Shown piece after piece: positions 9,556 through 17,248 of a DNA stretch of 17,931 nt; within the stretch, counting starts at the first letter, position 1; every line of letters starts with the position of its first letter. The position numbers and the translations under genes are program-made. The DNA is from Methanobacterium sp. (GTDB lineage Archaea; Methanobacteriota; Methanobacteria; Methanobacteriales; Methanobacteriaceae). The notes under the pieces are model-generated. The model was not told the origin of the DNA and ran no database searches. It saw nothing but the letters and a program-made list of their open reading frames with translations. The stretch lies in NCBI GenBank assembly GCA_003162115.1, contig PMMV01000103.1, positions 6,316-24,246 on the forward strand, given 5' to 3'.

Positions 9556-9573
9556 AGAAATTTCTTATATCAC
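9556..9573 (+). promoter_or_regulatory. Candidate promoter with palindrome for the DUF2284 gene
   Basis: AGAAATTTCT (9556-9565) is a perfect 10-bp palindrome joined to a TATA-like CTTATATCAC (9564-9573). A start about 25 bases downstream would leave a leader of roughly 55 bases before the ATG at 9648, which carries GGAGGG. Palindromes of this AT content occur by chance, so the call is tentative. Confidence 0.3.
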
Positions 9574-9647
9574 TCTGTAATTCAAATCACCATTTATTAT
9601 CTTAGATTTACTGATCAAATGTAAATAATTATAATAGGAGGGTTTCA

Positions 9648-10235
9648 ATGGTCAAAAAATTGGATAAATTGGAAGATGAACTAAAAAAAATGGCCTTTAA
9701 AGATGGTGCAGATATTATCACACATATTGATCCTAAAGGGATTGTAGTTGGTAATTGGGTTAGATTAAAATGCCAGTATGGATGCCCTAGTTACGCCAAG
9801 AAATTATCTTGTCCACCATACAGTCCCTCTCCAGAAGATACCAGGCAAATATTAAAGGAATATTCCAAGGCTTACTTATTAGGATATACCGGATCAATAT
9901 TTAAAAAATACGGTACAGAACAATTCGATAAAATATTCCCCCAAGCTTTAAAAGACATACGTAAATCCGTATTTGAGCTTGAGAAACATGCATTCCTATC
10001 AGGGTATTATAAATCATTTACTTACGGTTTTTGTGGTCCATGCACCATGTGTGAACAATGTGTTGCAGAAGAAGGGGTTTTAACATGTGAAAATGCTAAA
10101 GAATCCCGTCCTTCAATGGAAGCAGCAGGGATAGATGTCTTCAAAACTGTGAGAAACACTGGATTAGAGTTAGAAGTTCAAAATGAAATAGATCCCGATA
10201 AACTGCGTATGTTTACGCTTTTACTCTTAGAATAG
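9648..10235 (+). CDS. DUF2284 predicted metal-binding protein
   Basis: A 195-residue protein with a strong GGAGGGTTTCA ribosome site. Seven cysteines lie in the pattern of the DUF2284 family: C42, C46 (KCQYGCPSY), C55 (LSCPPYSPSPEDT), then C129-x2-C132-x2-C135-x2-C138 and C147. The second group, CGPCTMCEQC, resembles an iron-sulfur or zinc site. The phrase SCPPYSP followed by a helix is a family hallmark. DUF2284 proteins are common in methanogens and anaerobes and have no established reaction; metal or Fe-S binding is predicted only from the cysteines. It stands alone, with an upstream spacer of 251 bases and no same-strand partner closer than 139 bases, so the context gives no further clue. 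Confidence 0.85.
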   Translation: MVKKLDKLEDELKKMAFKDGADIITHIDPKGIVVGNWVRLKCQYGCPSYAKKLSCPPYSPSPEDTRQILKEYSKAYLLGYTGSIFKKYGTEQFDKIFPQALKDIRKSVFELEKHAFLSGYYKSFTYGFCGPCTMCEQCVAEEGVLTCENAKESRPSMEAAGIDVFKTVRNTGLELEVQNEIDPDKLRMFTLLLLE

Positions 10236-10307
10236 AAATTTGTAATGAGAAAGATGAATTTGATTATTTGGATTAACTAATGAAAAAATTAGGAATCCAA
10301 TGAAATA

Positions 10308-10319
10308 CTTATATATAAC
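10308..10319 (+). promoter_or_regulatory. TATA box of the HEAT-repeat gene
   Basis: CTTATATATAAC is close to the archaeal TATA consensus and follows a purine-rich GAAATA that could serve as the BRE. It lies about 60 bases before the ATG at 10375. A start near 10338 gives a leader of about 37 bases that includes the AGGTG ribosome site. Confidence 0.55.
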
Positions 10320-10374
10320 TGGAATTAAAGTTTAAAATTATATGATTACATAAAAATAGGATTAGGTGTTATAA

Positions 10375-10953
10375 ATGGATGAAACTTTAAAATCAGTTGA
10401 ATACGAAACTTTAATTGAGAAACTATTAGACACAGATCCAAAAGTTAGAAAGGATGCAGCAGCGGCACTCGGCAGTTCAGGATCAGAGATGGCTGTAAAA
10501 CCACTGATCAAAGCGTTGGACGATGCTAATCCTGATGTAAGGTTTCAGGCATCCAAATCACTTGCAGAAATTGGTAAACCTGCAGTTAAACCTCTTATAA
10601 ATGCCCTAAAAGGTGAAGAAGGTAATATTAAAAGGTATGCTACCTTTGCACTTAAAAATATAGGGGATGAAAATGTTTTTGAACATCTAATCAAAGCACT
10701 GACTGATGATGATTGGAGTGTCAGGAAAACATCTGCCAAGTCACTTGGTGAAATGGGTAGTACTGAAGCTGTTGAACTTCTTATAGAAGCCTTGAAAGAC
10801 GAAGATTGGGGAGTGCGTCTTGCAGTTGCCAAGGCTCTTGGAGACATTGGTGATGAGCGGGCTATTGACCCTCTTAAAAAGACAAGAAGAGCTGCTAAAG
10901 GAGATAAAGAATTTAAAAAAGTTGCTACTAAGGCCCTTAAGAAGATGGCTTAA
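10375..10953 (+). CDS. HEAT-repeat protein (PBS-lyase-like repeats)
   Basis: A 192-residue all-helical protein built of six tandem repeats of about 31 residues, at roughly 8-37, 38-68, 69-98, 99-129, 130-160 and 161-192. The repeating core is L-I-x-A-L-x-D-x-D/N-x-x-V-R-x-x-A-x-x-A-L-G-x-I-G, clearest in repeats 2, 4 and 5; repeat 6 is degenerate. Such short HEAT arrays form curved scaffolds for protein binding; related PBS-lyase HEAT repeats are named after phycobilisome lyases, but no phycobilin function is expected here. AGGTG lies six bases before the ATG. The gene has its own TATA box. Its partner is unknown. Confidence 0.9.
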   Translation: MDETLKSVEYETLIEKLLDTDPKVRKDAAAALGSSGSEMAVKPLIKALDDANPDVRFQASKSLAEIGKPAVKPLINALKGEEGNIKRYATFALKNIGDENVFEHLIKALTDDDWSVRKTSAKSLGEMGSTEAVELLIEALKDEDWGVRLAVAKALGDIGDERAIDPLKKTRRAAKGDKEFKKVATKALKKMA

Positions 10954-11052
10954 ATTTTTATTTGGGAAATATTTAATCATTTAAACTCGCTGGATAAATA
11001 TTGTTCATTCTAATGAATTTAAGATTTTATAATTAAAATTCGAGGTGATATT

Positions 11053-11256
11053 ATGAGTTGTTACATTAGGCATATGAATGGTTTTTTATCAGAAATTGAT
11101 ATCGAACCAGAAACCAAGGATGAACGGAAAGAAGTTGATCTGAGGATAAGGAAAGCAATAGGCAAAAAAAATTCTGATAAATGTAACGATGTCTGGAAAG
11201 AGGTTAAAATCTGGCTTAAAAATGAAGATAAGAAATTAGAACTTGCATCCTCCTAA
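11053..11256 (+). CDS. Small conserved-looking hypothetical protein
   Basis: A 67-residue, highly charged protein with a near-ideal GAGGTGAT ribosome site four bases before the ATG, which is the main proof that it is a gene. Features visible are an N-terminal SCYIRHMNGFLSEIDIE segment, an amphipathic charged helix (DERKEVDLRIRKAIGKK) and a second around CNDVWKEVKIWLKNEDKK. The two cysteines (Cys3, Cys44) are far apart and do not make a known metal site. No membrane segment. I do not recognise the family. It lies 99 bases after the HEAT-repeat gene and could share its transcript. Confidence 0.65.
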   Translation: MSCYIRHMNGFLSEIDIEPETKDERKEVDLRIRKAIGKKNSDKCNDVWKEVKIWLKNEDKKLELASS

Positions 11257-11269
11257 AAAAAATTATAAC

Positions 11270-11306
11270 AAATAATTTGATGATTAATTAGATTGCATAA
11301 TTATTT
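11270..11306. terminator. AT-only hairpin between converging genes
   Basis: AAATAATT (11270-11277) pairs with AATTATTT (11299-11306) around a 21-base loop, followed by Ts on the plus strand. It spans the stop codon of the carbon-nitrogen hydrolase. The stem has no G:C pair, so it is a weak candidate. Confidence 0.25.
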
Positions 11307-12128
11307 TTCAATTAATTCATAAATATCTGTGCGCCTGTTTTTTAATAGTGGCAGTTCTTCACGCACATTTTTTAGATAAGAAATATCAATGGTTGCGTAT
11401 ATTACCTCTTCACCATATCCTGCCTCTCCAATCACTTTACCCCAAGGATCAACTATTATAGAATGGCCATAGGCAACGTATGAAAGGTCTTTGTTTCTGG
11501 CTGGTGACACAGCAGCCACATATGTCTGATTATCTATTGCTCTTGCACGTACAGTTGTTTTCCAGTGCGCTGGTCCTGTTGTCATATTGAATGCTCCAGG
11601 TACTACCATTATATCTGCGTCTTTTAAAGCCATTAATCTGAAAAGCTCGGGAAACCTCATATCGTAACATATTGCCACTCCAATTTTTATGGGATCGGTG
11701 TCAACTACAGTCACCCTGTTTCCTGCTGTTATAGTATCAGATTCTTTAAATTCTATATCTGGAATATCAACATCAAAGAGATGCATTTTCCTATGAACAT
11801 CGATAATTTGGCCCTTTCTATCGAATATGAAACATGAGTTGTAAATTTTCCCATCCAATAATTCGGGTATTGAACCTGCAACCAAGTAAACACCATGATT
11901 CTTAGCAGCATTTGAAACGGCTTTTAGTGATTTACTACTGTCTCTGGATTCTGCATAAGCCTTAAATTTGTTGGTGTCATATGGACAATTGAACATTTCA
12001 GGCAATATAACCATTTCTGCCCCTTTTTTGGCAGTTCGGTCAATCATATCTATTGCTTTACCTAAATTTAACCATTTATCATCCAATACCTTCATCTGGC
12101 ATAAACCTATCATGAAATTGTCTTTCAT
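11301..12128 (-). CDS. Carbon-nitrogen hydrolase (Nit2/omega-amidase-like)
   Basis: A 275-residue nitrilase-superfamily enzyme. The Glu-Lys-Cys triad is visible: E44 in LPEMFNCPY, K114 in HRKMHLFDVD and C154 in AICYDMRFPE. The HRKMHLFD segment and overall length match the Nit1/Nit2 branch, whose members hydrolyse amides such as alpha-ketoglutaramate (omega-amidase) or deaminated glutathione. In an archaeon without ordinary glutathione metabolism the omega-amidase or another small-amide role is likelier, but the substrate cannot be told from sequence. A modest AGGGATT lies before the ATG. The gene is alone on this strand, converging with the small protein at 11053 and divergent from the ferredoxin across a 153-base spacer that may hold both promoters. 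Confidence 0.88.
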   Translation of the reverse strand: MKDNFMIGLCQMKVLDDKWLNLGKAIDMIDRTAKKGAEMVILPEMFNCPYDTNKFKAYAESRDSSKSLKAVSNAAKNHGVYLVAGSIPELLDGKIYNSCFIFDRKGQIIDVHRKMHLFDVDIPDIEFKESDTITAGNRVTVVDTDPIKIGVAICYDMRFPELFRLMALKDADIMVVPGAFNMTTGPAHWKTTVRARAIDNQTYVAAVSPARNKDLSYVAYGHSIIVDPWGKVIGEAGYGEEVIYATIDISYLKNVREELPLLKNRRTDIYELIEK

Positions 12129-12281
12129 TCTAATCCCTATTTTTATCTCTAGAATATTTGAATTTGATTAATATCCTTCAATAATATTCTCTATAAAATT
12201 CTATTGTAAATTAAATTTCGATACAATTTTATTTGTTGAGAATAAAATAAAAATACATTTAATCATGGAGGATGTAAAAAA

Positions 12282-12515
12282 ATGTTCAAGTTGGTTGTTG
12301 ACAGGGATAGATGTACTTCTTGTGGATCTTGTGAGGATTTATGTCCAGAATTATTTGAACTGGATGACGGTGGTATCTCGCATATCATCGGATCTAAAAG
12401 AGTAGAAAATAATGATGAACTTGAAATGGAAGAGGAAAAGTGCAGTCTTGACGCAGCAGAAAGCTGTCCTGTTATGATCATCCATGTGTATGAGAATGGA
12501 GAAGATCTGCTCTAA
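12282..12515 (+). CDS. Single-cluster [4Fe-4S] ferredoxin, Pyrococcus type
   Basis: A 77-residue acidic ferredoxin with a GGAGGATG ribosome site. C11, C14, C17 (CTSCGSC) and C62 (SCPV) are placed as ligands of one [4Fe-4S] cluster. C21 and C54 correspond to the C21/C48 pair that forms a disulfide in Pyrococcus furiosus ferredoxin; the spacing is similar but with a six-residue longer middle. Unlike the Pyrococcus protein, which has Asp at position 14, all four cluster ligands here are Cys. It would carry single electrons among cytoplasmic oxidoreductases; the redox partner cannot be inferred. It is followed after 46 bases by the TIR-like gene, with a weak hairpin between them. Confidence 0.9.
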   Translation: MFKLVVDRDRCTSCGSCEDLCPELFELDDGGISHIIGSKRVENNDELEMEEEKCSLDAAESCPVMIIHVYENGEDLL

Positions 12516-12542
12516 AAATTAAATTATCTAATTTTATTTTTT
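12515..12542 (+). terminator. Weak hairpin after the ferredoxin gene
   Basis: AAAATTA (12515-12521) pairs with TAATTTT (12529-12535) around a 7-base loop, followed by a T-rich tract ending at 12542. It is made only of A:T pairs, so readthrough into the next gene is likely. Confidence 0.3.
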
Positions 12543-12561
12543 AAATAAAACAGGTGAATAA

Positions 12562-12963
12562 ATGTTTGAAGATGAATCTGAAGTATATAATTTATTTATA
12601 AGTCAGTTGAATCAAGATAGTGATGAATACCATAGGTTTATCGGAAAACTGGAAGCATCTCATGATTTTCAATGGAAAAATCATGCCATTCCTGGTGAAA
12701 CTGATATAAAAAAGCTCAAGGAACAGATGAAACTTGTAGATGTAGTTGTAATATTATCTGGTCTCTATTCAAAGGATAAAAATTTAATCCAAAAAGAAAT
12801 AGATACTGCAGTAGTACTTGGAAAGCCTATAGTAATTATCAGACCTTATGGTATGGAAAATGTTCCAGGAAGTATCGAACAAGTTGCTAATGAAGTTGTT
12901 GGATGGAACACTCCATGTATTGTTAATTCGATACGTGAAAGTTCACAATCTGAAGATTTATGA
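12562..12963 (+). CDS. MTH538-type TIR-like domain protein (DUF1863)
   Basis: A 133-residue single-domain protein, with AGGTGA five bases before the ATG. The pattern matches the MTH538 TIR-like family, whose namesake has a flavodoxin-like fold. Segments are YNLFIS (strand 1), FQWKNHAIPGE, VDVVVILSGLYS, LIQKEIDTAVVLGKPIVIIRPYG and EVVGWNT. E79 in IQKEI sits where TIR NADases have their catalytic Glu. The motif usually seen as ISHSW is changed here to ISQLN, and the usual Trp before IQKE is Leu, so activity is uncertain. Related DUF1863 proteins include the ThsB TIR sensor of Thoeris anti-phage systems, but no ThsA-like partner is present. It lies between the ferredoxin and the MoxR/VWA pair. 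Confidence 0.82.
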   Translation: MFEDESEVYNLFISQLNQDSDEYHRFIGKLEASHDFQWKNHAIPGETDIKKLKEQMKLVDVVVILSGLYSKDKNLIQKEIDTAVVLGKPIVIIRPYGMENVPGSIEQVANEVVGWNTPCIVNSIRESSQSEDL

Positions 12964-13016
12964 TGGATAATCAGAATTATTATTTTATAATTTGTTTTTT
13001 ATAAATTTGGGCAAAA

Positions 13017-13024
13017 TTTATATT
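13017..13024 (+). promoter_or_regulatory. TATA box of the MoxR gene, leaderless start
   Basis: TTTATATT is centred 25-26 bases before the ATG at 13046, which is the archaeal TATA-to-start distance. No Shine-Dalgarno lies before that ATG. Together these suggest a leaderless transcript, and a promoter separate from the TIR-like gene. Confidence 0.55.
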
Positions 13025-13045
13025 CATTGACTCTCATCTAAAATC

Positions 13046-13894
13046 ATGACAGACCTTGATCTCAGCATGGAATCACTTCAAAATAAGCTAATTCAAAATC
13101 GTTACATACCTGATAAAAGTACTGTAACCTCCATTTTTCTAGCTTTTAAATTAAAAAAACCTGTTCTTGTAGAGGGTCCGCCAGGTGTGGGTAAAACTGA
13201 ACTTTCAAAGGCTGTTAGTAGAGCTTTCGGCATGGATTTTTTCAGAGTACAGTGTTATGAGGGGATAACATTTGAACAGATTGTTGGGGAGTGGAATTAT
13301 CAAAAACAGCTTCTCCATCTTGAAATGTCAAGGATCAAAGAAGTGGATCAGGATATATTCAACGAGGAATTCTTTATTAAAAGACCTCTACTACAGGGAT
13401 TTATGAATAAAAATCCTTCAATTATTTTAATAGATGAAATTGACAAAGCCGATGAGGAAGTTGAAAGTTTCCTACTACAAGCTCTGGGAGAAGGACAGAT
13501 TACAGTAAATGATCTTGGAACCTTCGATCTGCAGAACGATTTAATGGTTATTATGACCTCAAATTCCCAGAGATCACTTTTAGATGAAACTAAGGATAGA
13601 TGCCTATTCCTGTACATTGACTATCCCTCATTTGAAAGGGAGGTGGAAATTGTAAAATCCACCGTACCCCATGCATCCTCTGCACTTGTTGAAAGCGTTG
13701 TTAAAATGATCCATAATCTTAGGGATATGAACCTGCTTAAAAAACCTTCTATAAGGGCAACAGTAGATTGGGTTAGAACTCTTATAGCCTTTGATGCTCA
13801 AGAACTGGACGATGATACCTTCAAAAAAACTGTTTCTGTAGTTTTAAAAAGTGAATCAGATAAAAACAAGGTTTTGAAAAAATTTGTTAAATAG
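13046..13894 (+). CDS. MoxR-family AAA+ ATPase
   Basis: A 282-residue AAA+ protein. Walker A is GPPGVGKT with K50; Walker B is IILIDE with D130/E131; sensor 1 is TSN with N173; R185 in KDRC fits the arginine finger; R237 near [10 protein letters not shown] fits sensor 2. The segment [20 protein letters not shown] is typical of MoxR proteins linked to CoxE-like VWA partners. These ATPases act as hexameric chaperones that remodel or load metal into client enzymes, or work in conflict systems, together with a VWA protein. The VWA gene follows 21 bases downstream. The start is set by the leaderless promoter; no earlier in-frame start was considered better. Confidence 0.9.
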   Translation: MTDLDLSMESLQNKLIQNRYIPDKSTVTSIFLAFKLKKPVLVEGPPGVGKTELSKAVSRAFGMDFFRVQCYEGITFEQIVGEWNYQKQLLHLEMSRIKEVDQDIFNEEFFIKRPLLQGFMNKNPSIILIDEIDKADEEVESFLLQALGEGQITVNDLGTFDLQNDLMVIMTSNSQRSLLDETKDRCLFLYIDYPSFEREVEIVKSTVPHASSALVESVVKMIHNLRDMNLLKKPSIRATVDWVRTLIAFDAQELDDDTFKKTVSVVLKSESDKNKVLKKFVK

Positions 13895-13915
13895 AAATAT
13901 TATCTAGTGAATAAA

Positions 13916-15070
13916 ATGGAAGAAATTGTAAAATTTTCAAGGCTTCTCCGTGAAAACAACATTCCAGCCAGTTTACGGAGTACTCAAACTGCATATGAAA
14001 CTTTAAAACTGTTTAATCACGATGATGATCTTTTAAATGAAGCACTTGCATCAGTGTATGTTAAAAAACATGAACAACGAGCTAAATTTGACAAAGTTTT
14101 CAAAACTGTTTTTGGAGGTGTTGGTGAAGATGATAAGCAATCTGAAGGATCTGCTGATTCTCAAAGTTCAAAAGGCGGTAAAAATAGGAAATTTTTAAGT
14201 GGATATAATTATTCATTTAAGATCGTTAATCCTTCAAAATTTAAAGTTCAACCATCTGAACAGGATATAACTGATTACAGACCTCCTCTTAATGAGTATA
14301 TTGACAGAAGTAAAGATGAATCAGAACTGCTTCAAAAGGATATTAAACTCCTTACATCATTAGAACCAGAACTTTTAGAACTCTGTCAGAAGCTTGGTAA
14401 AAAAATCGCCAATAAAAGAGTTAGAAGACGTAAACAATCCAAAAATATGAGGCCTGATATTCGTAAAACATTAAGAAAAAACCTTAAATATGGAAATACA
14501 CTCTTAGAAATTGTTAAAACAAAACCAAGGATTAAAAAAAGTAATCATTTCTTCCTAACTGATGTAAGTGGATCTTGTGACTGGGTAAGTAACTGGTTTT
14601 TTATGATGGTTTACGCAGCACAAAACTCGTTTAAAAAGGCCAAAACTTTTGAATTTGATAATAAAACAGTTGAAACTACATCTGCCCTTGGAGAACCGAA
14701 CCTTTTAGATGCTTTTATTAAGGTGAGGGATATAAGACAGAAAAATCAGATGATACATGGAACATCTAATATGCACAGGGCATTTGAAAGTTTCAAAGAC
14801 CAGGCTGATCTTAACAACAAATCATACGTACTGGTATTAAGTGATTGCAGGGACTGGGCAGGTCCTAAATCTGGGAATAAACCATTAAGTGCAAATACCA
14901 TGGATTACATAGTTGAGAAGTCTAAGAAAGTTCTTGTTTTAAATCCTGAGCCCCGGAAAAAGTGGAATGTAGTTGATAGCTGTGTTTCTCATTATGAAGA
15001 TTCAGGCGCAGAATTTTTTGAAGTGAGAAACCTTGAACAGCTTGCAGAACTGATATCTAAGATAGGATAA
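13916..15070 (+). CDS. CoxE-like VWA domain protein, MoxR partner
   Basis: A 384-residue protein from the ATG at 13916. A GTG three codons upstream (13907) is rejected because AGTGA in that very sequence serves as ribosome site, as AGGTGAATAA does for the TIR-like gene. The N-terminal 70 residues are helical, followed by a Ser/Gly/Lys linker and a basic DIRKTLRKNLKYG segment typical of CoxE-like proteins. The VWA domain (from about 210) has a full MIDAS metal site: D216-x-S218-x-S220, T283 (HGTSN) and D310 (LSDCRDW). It would bind a client through the metal and be remodelled by the MoxR ATPase. The client is not evident nearby. Confidence 0.88.
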   Translation: MEEIVKFSRLLRENNIPASLRSTQTAYETLKLFNHDDDLLNEALASVYVKKHEQRAKFDKVFKTVFGGVGEDDKQSEGSADSQSSKGGKNRKFLSGYNYSFKIVNPSKFKVQPSEQDITDYRPPLNEYIDRSKDESELLQKDIKLLTSLEPELLELCQKLGKKIANKRVRRRKQSKNMRPDIRKTLRKNLKYGNTLLEIVKTKPRIKKSNHFFLTDVSGSCDWVSNWFFMMVYAAQNSFKKAKTFEFDNKTVETTSALGEPNLLDAFIKVRDIRQKNQMIHGTSNMHRAFESFKDQADLNNKSYVLVLSDCRDWAGPKSGNKPLSANTMDYIVEKSKKVLVLNPEPRKKWNVVDSCVSHYEDSGAEFFEVRNLEQLAELISKIG

Positions 15071-15103
15071 TTCCATTGAAACAATAATTCGTTCAGATAA
15101 TAT

Positions 15104-15862
15104 CTAGAATCCATTGAAGAAGTCCAGTGTTAAATTTTTATCTGTTCCAAACTCCCTCGGTGGTTCCATAGATTTAAATTCAAGTTTATATTCGTCTAGG
15201 AGTTCAGATGCATCATCGGTAACAGAGGGAGCAACTAAAACACCACGAACAAATTCTTTATGGTCAGAAAAAGAGTCCATATACCTTTTCAATTGTTTAA
15301 CAGCATTTATACCAGCACGTCTGCTTTTAAGCTCTAATACAACCAGATTTCCTTCTTTATCTTTACCTAAAACATCTATAAACCCGTTAGATGTCATATA
15401 CTCCCGATTTACAGGTCTGAAGCCTTCTTCTATTATCTCAGGGTTTTCAAATACCATTTCCCTCATGTTTTCCTCATATCCTGCCAATTCAAGATCTTTA
15501 GAATCTTGGCCAATGAAGTAAGATGCCATGTAAGTACTCTTTATTTTAACCTCAAGCCTTTCAGTAGGGTTTCTTCTACTTCCTTCAAGATACATGATCC
15601 CTTCCTTTAAACTAGCCTTACACTGTGATTTTGGTGGCTGCCAGTTAACAGGGTCCAGGTTTCTGTCCTGGTGAATCATGAAAGAACCATCAGACTTGAT
15701 AATTATCATCCTATCACCCGATCCAAGTTTACTACGGGCCCTTCCTTCATATACAACACTACAACAGGCCATCAAAATTATTACTGCTTTTTTTGAGAGT
15801 CCCTCATTAATTATCTCAAATGTACGACATGGATCTGGATTCTTTTCAGATAAAAATTTCAT
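15104..15862 (-). CDS. nucS: NucS/EndoMS mismatch-specific endonuclease
   Basis: A 252-residue protein with the NucS layout: an N-terminal DNA-binding beta domain (R42, W74 in [10 protein letters not shown]) and a C-terminal nuclease domain with D163 (GFIDVLG), E177-x-K179 (VVLELKS) and the Q190 region (AVKQLKRY). NucS cuts both strands at mismatches in archaea and some actinobacteria that lack MutS/MutL, and works with the PCNA clamp. The tail LTLDFFNGF has an FF pair like PCNA-binding peptides, though not the full consensus. No Shine-Dalgarno precedes the ATG; the message may be leaderless or weakly initiated. The gene converges on the VWA gene with a 33-base gap. A dyad lies 21-36 bases upstream. 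Confidence 0.93.
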   Translation of the reverse strand: MKFLSEKNPDPCRTFEIINEGLSKKAVIILMACCSVVYEGRARSKLGSGDRMIIIKSDGSFMIHQDRNLDPVNWQPPKSQCKASLKEGIMYLEGSRRNPTERLEVKIKSTYMASYFIGQDSKDLELAGYEENMREMVFENPEIIEEGFRPVNREYMTSNGFIDVLGKDKEGNLVVLELKSRRAGINAVKQLKRYMDSFSDHKEFVRGVLVAPSVTDDASELLDEYKLEFKSMEPPREFGTDKNLTLDFFNGF

Positions 15863-16167
15863 AAATATTTGTTTAACTGAACTGACACTAATATGTCACC
15901 CTAAAATCAATAATAATAAATATTACCAATCTAATAATAATATTGAATTATTTGAAATTTTTTAAAAGAAATGATTAGATTTAAATTAATTTATAACGTA
16001 GTAGATAATTCAAATTTAAAAATTAGACATATTTAATATTTTCAACAACAATATAATTTTAAGAACAAAAAAAATACATAATTAATCTTATTATCATTTA
16101 ATCAGGATTAAAATTATTTAGGTGTACATATAAGATAATATATGGATGATATTGGAGGTTATTAACC
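15863..16167. other. 305-base divergent spacer between nucS and the B12 protein
   Basis: The spacer holds the nucS upstream dyad (15883-15898) at the left and the promoter of the B12 protein at the right. CATATAAG near 16127-16134 is a possible TATA box. GGAGGT around 16154 is its ribosome site, eight bases before the ATG. The middle is AT-rich, and I see no gene or RNA in it. Confidence 0.5.
15883..15898. promoter_or_regulatory. Dyad TGACA-N6-TGTCA upstream of nucS
   Basis: A perfect 5-bp inverted repeat with a 6-base centre, 21-36 bases before the nucS ATG, i.e. across the expected core promoter. It contains G:C pairs in an otherwise AT-only spacer, which makes it stand out. Could be an operator; chance cannot be excluded. 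Confidence 0.3.
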
Positions 16168-17208
16168 ATGAACAAAGGTGTAGATGTACTTGCTGAGGAA
16201 ATTGTTAAGAAACAGTTTAAATCTCAAGGAGAGTTCAACAGTTACTATGGTGAATCTGAATTCAAGAAGTACATTGAAGACACCGAATACAGCCTATCAT
16301 ATCTTTTTGAGGCAATTGAAGCATCGAGTCCCGATTTGTTTGCAGATTACATCACATGGGAAAAGATATTCCTTGTAAACTTAGGAATTCCTGAAGAACG
16401 TCTTAAAGAGAGATTAGAAGTCATGGAAGATGTTATTATAAAAAATTTACCACCTGAAAAGAGTAGTATAGCAGTTAGATACATTGAAGAAAGTATTGAC
16501 AATCTGCCTAAACCTTCAAATTATATATCGTATATAAACGAAGACAAACCCCTTGTAAAACTTCTTGAACAGTACCTCGAATTTCTTTTGAATGGTGACC
16601 GCCACTCAGCAGGTAAAATGATAATTGAAGCTGTTGATAATGGAATCAGTGTTAAAGACATATACCTCCATGTTTTCCAGAGCTCACTGTATGAGGTTGG
16701 AAGACTGTGGCAGGAAAACAAAATAACCGTTGCGCAGGAACATTACATTACAGCAGCAACCCAGCTTATAATGTCACAGCTTTATCCTTACATATCCAAT
16801 AGTAGAAAAACTGGTAAAGTACTTGTTGCAACTAGTGTAAGCAAAGAGCTTCATGAGGTAGGTGTAAGAATGGTTGCAGACTTTTTTGAAATGGATGGAT
16901 GGAATACATTTTATTTAGGCGCTAACACACCCACAGAAAGTATAATTCAAACTATAATAAGTAAAAAAGCTGATCTGGTTTTAATATCGGCAACTATCAG
17001 TTCCCATATTAGTGAGGTAATGGATCTTATTCGTACCATTCGAAGGTGTGGAGAATGTAGAGATCCAAAGATAATTGTTGGAGGTTACCCATTCAATGTT
17101 GACAGTAACCTGTGGAAGAAGGTTGGTGCAGATGGACAGGCAGAAGATGCAGAAACTGCGATTGAGATGGCTGAAAAATTAATAACCGAAGATTTTGATA
17201 GATTTTAA
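16168..17208 (+). CDS. B12-binding sensor-like protein with W-x9-EH motif
   Basis: A 346-residue cytoplasmic protein with three parts. Residues 1-125 are helical and unrecognised. Residues 126-210 form the helical cap of B12 proteins with W181, nine residues, then E191-H192. Residues 215-340 are the Rossmann B12-binding domain: E227-L-H229-E-V-G232 (Asp of the usual D-x-H-x-x-G is Glu; the Co-ligand His is kept), S274-A-T276 and G305-G306 at normal spacing. The W-x9-EH cap motif is known from CarH/LitR-type adenosylcobalamin photoreceptors, where it covers the upper ligand. No methyltransferase gene is adjacent and no HTH or kinase domain is fused, so a role as cobalamin, redox or light sensor is as likely as methyl transfer. 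GGAGGT precedes the ATG. Confidence 0.87.
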   Translation: MNKGVDVLAEEIVKKQFKSQGEFNSYYGESEFKKYIEDTEYSLSYLFEAIEASSPDLFADYITWEKIFLVNLGIPEERLKERLEVMEDVIIKNLPPEKSSIAVRYIEESIDNLPKPSNYISYINEDKPLVKLLEQYLEFLLNGDRHSAGKMIIEAVDNGISVKDIYLHVFQSSLYEVGRLWQENKITVAQEHYITAATQLIMSQLYPYISNSRKTGKVLVATSVSKELHEVGVRMVADFFEMDGWNTFYLGANTPTESIIQTIISKKADLVLISATISSHISEVMDLIRTIRRCGECRDPKIIVGGYPFNVDSNLWKKVGADGQAEDAETAIEMAEKLITEDFDRF

Positions 17209-17248
17209 ATGTACGACTGAAAAAATATAATCATCTAAAAATGGGATA

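Noticed and set aside
9519..9594. Long hairpin TGGTGAT ... ATCACCA upstream of the DUF2284 gene, as a riboswitch
   Set aside because: The arms are only 7 bp and about 60 bases apart, with no recognisable conserved RNA core.
12562..12963. Complete Thoeris defence system
   Set aside because: No ThsA-like NAD-binding or SLOG effector gene is present in the window; only a ThsB-like TIR relative.
15114..15521. A 135-codon plus-strand open frame
   Set aside because: Antisense shadow of nucS, Ser-rich and without family motifs.
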